Of a stretch of 64,000 bases of DNA, positions 59,853 through 64,000 are shown in pieces. The notes under the pieces were generated by a model. It saw nothing but the letters and a program-made list of their open reading frames with translations. It was not told the DNA's origin and made no database searches. Numbering within the stretch: position 1 is the first letter of the stretch; every line of letters begins with the position of its first letter. The DNA comes from Gyrodactylus bullatarudis (Eukaryota; Platyhelminthes; Monogenea; Gyrodactylidea; Gyrodactylidae): positions 529,822 to 593,821 of the forward strand of contig SSNU01000042.1 in the NCBI GenBank assembly GCA_012064415.1. Reading direction: 5' to 3'. The position numbers and the translations under genes were made by a program.

Positions 59853-60814
59853 TATAGTCAGAATATTTTTTCATTCGGATTTCAAGATAATGTAGCCTCG
59901 TGAAAATTTCATTCATATTCACTTTTGAATGGATTTTTATAACGTGGAATGGAATTTTTACTATGCCCATTGATTTAATAATGCGAGTCAAACTGAGGTT
60001 AAATTAAAATAATAAAAGAATATATTATATACGAGGTCCATCTGATATTATAGATCAGGCTGGATGCTTTCCCCTCATCTATTTTGGAGATGAAGGCAAA
60101 TATATATTGAGGAATAGTGAAAAACATGAGAGAATTATTATGATACATTTGCATAATTAGATTATCCATTGCATTGTGATTGTATTGAAATATTTCTGAC
60201 GTTTGACATTAATTCTCGTGTTTGTCTTGAAATGAAGGGATACTTCCCCAATACAAAGGGAAAGGATGTTTGCACCTCAAAATAAAGAAGAAACATTTAC
60301 ATTCATGTTACAAGAGGGGAATGAGATCTGGGGATGGAAATTAGAGGGGGGAGATAGTCTACGCCTTTTCCTATTTCACCAGAAGGCAACTGGAGTCTTG
60401 GCGCATAGCTTATTATCAACCTGACTGCAATGCTATCTTGATGCAGGGGTTCCTTGAAAAATACATTGACAGAATGAAAAATTTTCTCGTTTTGTTGACG
60501 GTCATGTCTTGCATTGAATAATACTCTGTATAAAAATATATTTCGATGTAGGGTCTGATGGGAACCGATGAAAATAAAGAGCTCATCAACAATCTATTTT
60601 CAAAACTTTCAAAATGCAAGAAATTACAGTCGGTCAGCAGAACGATAATACATTCGCTGAAATCAGGAATCTCAAACAAGAGAAAAGATATTCAAAGAGA
60701 ATGTAGATCCGACCAGAATGAGGCTATTTATCTGGATATCGAAAATTCTCTCCCCATTTTCCTCTTTTTCAGCAGTAAAGTGAAGTTATTTGATAGGATA
60801 ATCTTTTTCGGTCT
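59853..60814. other. Unassigned AT-rich DNA
   Basis: No gene, RNA or repeat recognised. Confidence 0.4.
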
Positions 60815-61272
60815 TTAACCCTTCATGTCCCATGGTTCACCAGTGGAACACATCACTTTCTCGAGCGATAATTTTAACTGAAAGATACCTAAAACACTTT
60901 GTTTACCCCTCATCAGGAAGGAAATTTATTAAGCTACAAAATTATGTAAAATTCATAAAGATAACTTTCCATTGATGCACACCATAGTTACTTGAAGAAG
61001 GGTGATTTTTTGAAAAATTTGTCAAATATTTAGAACGTTTTTTTGAAAACCTATTTCAAATATGCAATCATCTGCTTGATATCTCTTATAGTTTAGAAGA
61101 TAACTGATTTTAGAGCCAAAAAATGCCAATTTTAACTTTTATGGCATCTTTGAAATGACAAGTCGGCTTACAAAAAGGAATTCAGATTCAGAATCAGCGT
61201 AATTATTTTGGTAAGGTTGCAAATTTTCCCATTTGAGTGATGAAAAAAAAAATTCGGGACATGAGGGGTTAA
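60815..61272. repeat. TTAA-flanked MITE (piggyBac type), 458 bp
   Basis: Left end TTAACCCTTCATGTCCCA, right end GGGACATGAGGGGTTAA: the clearest member of the family, with a ~17-bp inverted repeat including the TTAA. Confidence 0.88.
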
Positions 61273-61867
61273 GCCAAAATTAGAGTTCTTTTTCTATGAA
61301 AACATAAGGTTAAGAATCTTGCATTACCCTACTGCTTCGATTATGCTTTGATTTGGGATCAAATAAAAAAAAGACTCTATGGACATGTCATCTAGCATAG
61401 GATAGTGGATAACTCGTAGTAGAAAAGAAGAAATTGGACAATTGAGGAAATCTATAATCTCCCTCTGTCATTAACACCATCCCCTCCACCTAATTCTCTC
61501 TGCTCAATCAAACCAGAAGAGGATCAAGATTCTGATAGCTTTTATTGTATCTGTCTATATACTGCATAAATGTATGTGTTGTGTATCAATTACAGACTTA
61601 TCGCTTGTGTATTTATTATTATTACTTTTTTTGTTATTATCACACTCTGTCCATCTCGAGTGTGTATATATTTTCGATATGCTCTCTCCGAGTGTGTAAA
61701 GATGAAGAACATTGGAAAAGATAACATTGAAAGAGATCGAAGGAGAGATCGCGACAACATATAATACTTTATGACAGTCATCTATTGACATTTCCTTCAT
61801 TCATAATCGACTGAATCTATCGATTTGTAGAAGGTGACCCTATAATTAACTTGAGACATATATAGCT

Positions 61868-62443
61868 GATTGATATGAAGTTGGGAATCTATGATTTTTA
61901 CAGAAATCTCGAATTTTTTCATCAAGAATTCAAATTTGTTAAAGATTTTTTGGAATCCTACTCGTGTTGCCCACTTTTACCATTTGAAGAAAAAATCCTG
62001 AATAAAAATTATTTTTAAGAAAAATATGGTCATTTTTCAAATTCCCATTTGGCGCCAAAATCCCATTTTTTCGAACATTAAGCTGAAAATTTTTGTTGAT
62101 TTGAAAGTGGGGGGTCGATCGAAAGAATTTTTTTCATGTTCAAGATTAGACAAGAAAATCAACTCAACTGAATCTTATCTGATGCATAATCACATTATCA
62201 TTTGGGAGCGGAATTTCGGATTTTTTATCATTTTCACTAGTTGAAAATCAATGAAATTCCGATAATTTGAAATCTCTCAAAAATGGAGTAACTGTCGATA
62301 ATTTTACGGTGTTAATCAGCTTCCTTGTCTAATCCTTATTCAGGATTTTTTCTTCAAATGGTAAAAGTGGGCAATATGAGTAGGATTCCAGAAAATCTTT
62401 AACAAATTTGAATTCTTGATGAAAAAATTCGAGATTTTTTCAT
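61868..62443. repeat. Foldback element, right arm truncated
   Basis: Left arm TTGATATGAAGTTGGGAATC as in 29386-30046. The right arm returns as far as GAATTCTTGATGAAAAAATT and breaks off before the outer end. Confidence 0.85.
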
Positions 62444-64000
62444 ACAAAATTTTATATAACCAATGTTAATGTATACACCGAGTATACACATTGTTCATTT
62501 TTGTGCGCAGTGTATACATTGGTCGTAACTTATATAAAGCTGTATAACCAAAGCTAAAGAAATGAAAATCAAATGGATACTACCACTCCGAATAATATGG
62601 AAATTAAATTCGTCAACACTAGAGATGTAACGAATTTCAACTTTTATTAAATCAAAGTTTTCCCTGAAATTTCCACATATAATTTTGATAACAATGATGT
62701 GTGAGATCTAAAATAACTGAAAATTCGTTTGAACAATCCCATGCATAGTCGTGCATTGCCCATTTTCCCTAAATTCTCTTGTAGGCATAGTGGAATAACA
62801 AAATTTAACAGAAATGATCCTGGCATGATTCTAATACTATTTTCATTGAAAAAACACTTTTTACCAGCAAGAAAAGATATTCAAAATTTAAGTGAAAACG
62901 TAGTAAAAATTCAATGAAAATCTAGCGGCATTTTTAAAAAAGTTTGATCTTTAAACTTTAATATTATCACGGACAAGAATTTTGATACTTGATCTTATAT
63001 AAAATAAAGTTAAGAACTTGTAGTATTATCATTTGAGTAGATTTTTAAAGTAGGTTGAAAAATTTTTTACATCTCCAGTCAACACTCCCTCTGTTCTAAT
63101 GTTCTTTAAATGAATAGTTTACATTTGTGAAAAGCTTTGGTTTCTCAAAAACTAAAATAGAAAAGTGACTTATTTGAATACCCAAAAACATGCAAGTGGA
63201 CTTTCTAAATCTGATTTTAAAAATAGCTCTGAACATTTGATTTGAGTGTCGATTAAAGAATAAAAAATAATATTTTTTCAATGAGTTTTACTACTAGAAA
63301 TGATGAAATTTAAATTATCAGACAGCCAATGATTTTAATTTTAAAAAACCGATCAATCAGCGCATAAAGAGTCCGATGAAAGTAGCAAATAGTTTTAAAA
63401 GTTTTCATTTGAGCACTAACCACTATTGGAATTAACCCTATAGATAAATAAAATTAATTTAGATTTCTTAAAAGAAATTTAGCCAAAGAAAAAAAATTTC
63501 GTTAAATTTTCAGCACAAATATACGGTTTTTTCCCAAAAACGAAAAGAGATATTCCAAATATTCGATCATTCTAGGGTGAGACAGTATTTCGAATTTTAT
63601 TTTTATTTATAATAAGCTCTCTTGTGAGAATATATAGACAAGTTTTAACCAACAAGTGTTAAGAACCAAAACATGACACATTTGTACATTGTCCCGAACT
63701 GAGTCTCCTACTGTTTAATGTTATTTCAAGGTAAGACTTATAGTATATATCGATAGTTTGAGAGATTCCACGTCATTTGAGCTATTTACTACACCTCTAA
63801 CATGAGATTATCTGACAGAAAATTCGAAATTTCAAACTCAAATAGAGGAAAAGTTGTGAAAGATGGAAAAATAATTCTATCCTGAATCAGATGGAGTTTT
63901 CTTCAAACATAACCCATAAGTTTCAATGAATTTTTACTACAATTTGTACTACAGAATGGTAAATTAAAATGCAAAATAAAAAACTCACCCTTGTAAAAGT
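62444..64000. other. Right-edge AT-rich DNA with dispersed repeats
   Basis: Contains the second copy of the GAATCTAGCGGC-type repeat (62895-63080) and a short inverted repeat at ~62461-62523 (CCAATGTTAATGTATACAC against GTGTATACATTGG). A minus-strand GTGAGT at 63983-63988 could be the donor of an exon lying mostly beyond the edge. Confidence 0.4.

Overview
The window is AT-rich nuclear DNA from an animal. The genes carry spliceosomal introns, and they include a homeobox gene, the centriole protein rotatin and a CUB-domain receptor-associated protein. The two ends differ. The first ~21 kb is gene-dense. From ~21 to 40.5 kb lie the long introns of one gene, and from ~40.6 kb to the end I find only transposons, hairpin repeats and unassigned AT-rich DNA. 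I cannot fix the lineage. A bilaterian with an expanded, Tc1/mariner-rich genome fits, an AT-rich crustacean such as a parasitic copepod being one guess, but nothing here proves it.

Layout: (1) the N-terminal half of rotatin (minus strand, runs off the left edge), head-to-head with an intronless unknown gene (4032-4784, plus); (2) a 13-exon coiled-coil, two-membrane-segment gene of TMCC-like architecture (5646-14600, plus); (3) a small EMX/VAX-type homeobox gene (15395-16048, minus); (4) the C-terminal part of the ribosome-biogenesis factor NOL6/Nrap (16557-19330, minus), its first half not found; (5) HROB/MCM8IP, the homologous-recombination OB-fold protein (19492-21171, plus); (6) an 880-residue secreted CUB-domain protein resembling SOL-1/suppressor of lurcher (21145-40544, minus, 12 exons over 19.4 kb). 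The last coding exons of HROB and the CUB gene overlap in antisense. All exon chains were built by hand from splice sites; phases close without remainder for the homeobox, HROB, CUB and TMCC-like models.

The most striking signal is a class of ultrashort GT-AG introns: 24 nt in NOL6, 29 nt in HROB, and 28, 35, 36 and 38 nt in the CUB gene. Each removes a stop codon or joins two frames of a conserved protein, and they sit beside ordinary introns of 52-77 nt and of kilobases. The same class appears inside a Tc1/mariner transposase (42072-43111). There, removing a 26-nt and a 30-nt intron gives an uninterrupted 327-residue DDE transposase, so the transposon seems adapted to a host that splices introns of this size.

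The right part is dominated by long-hairpin foldback elements (up to ~730 bp) that share an AGCTA(A/G)TTGA-like start, TTAA-flanked MITEs of piggyBac type, a decayed piggyBac transposase, a decayed Tc1 element with long terminal inverted repeats, and a nested insertion (MITE inside a foldback at 53.4-54.1 kb). Three of the hairpins lie inside an intron of the CUB gene and would be transcribed as long dsRNA stems.
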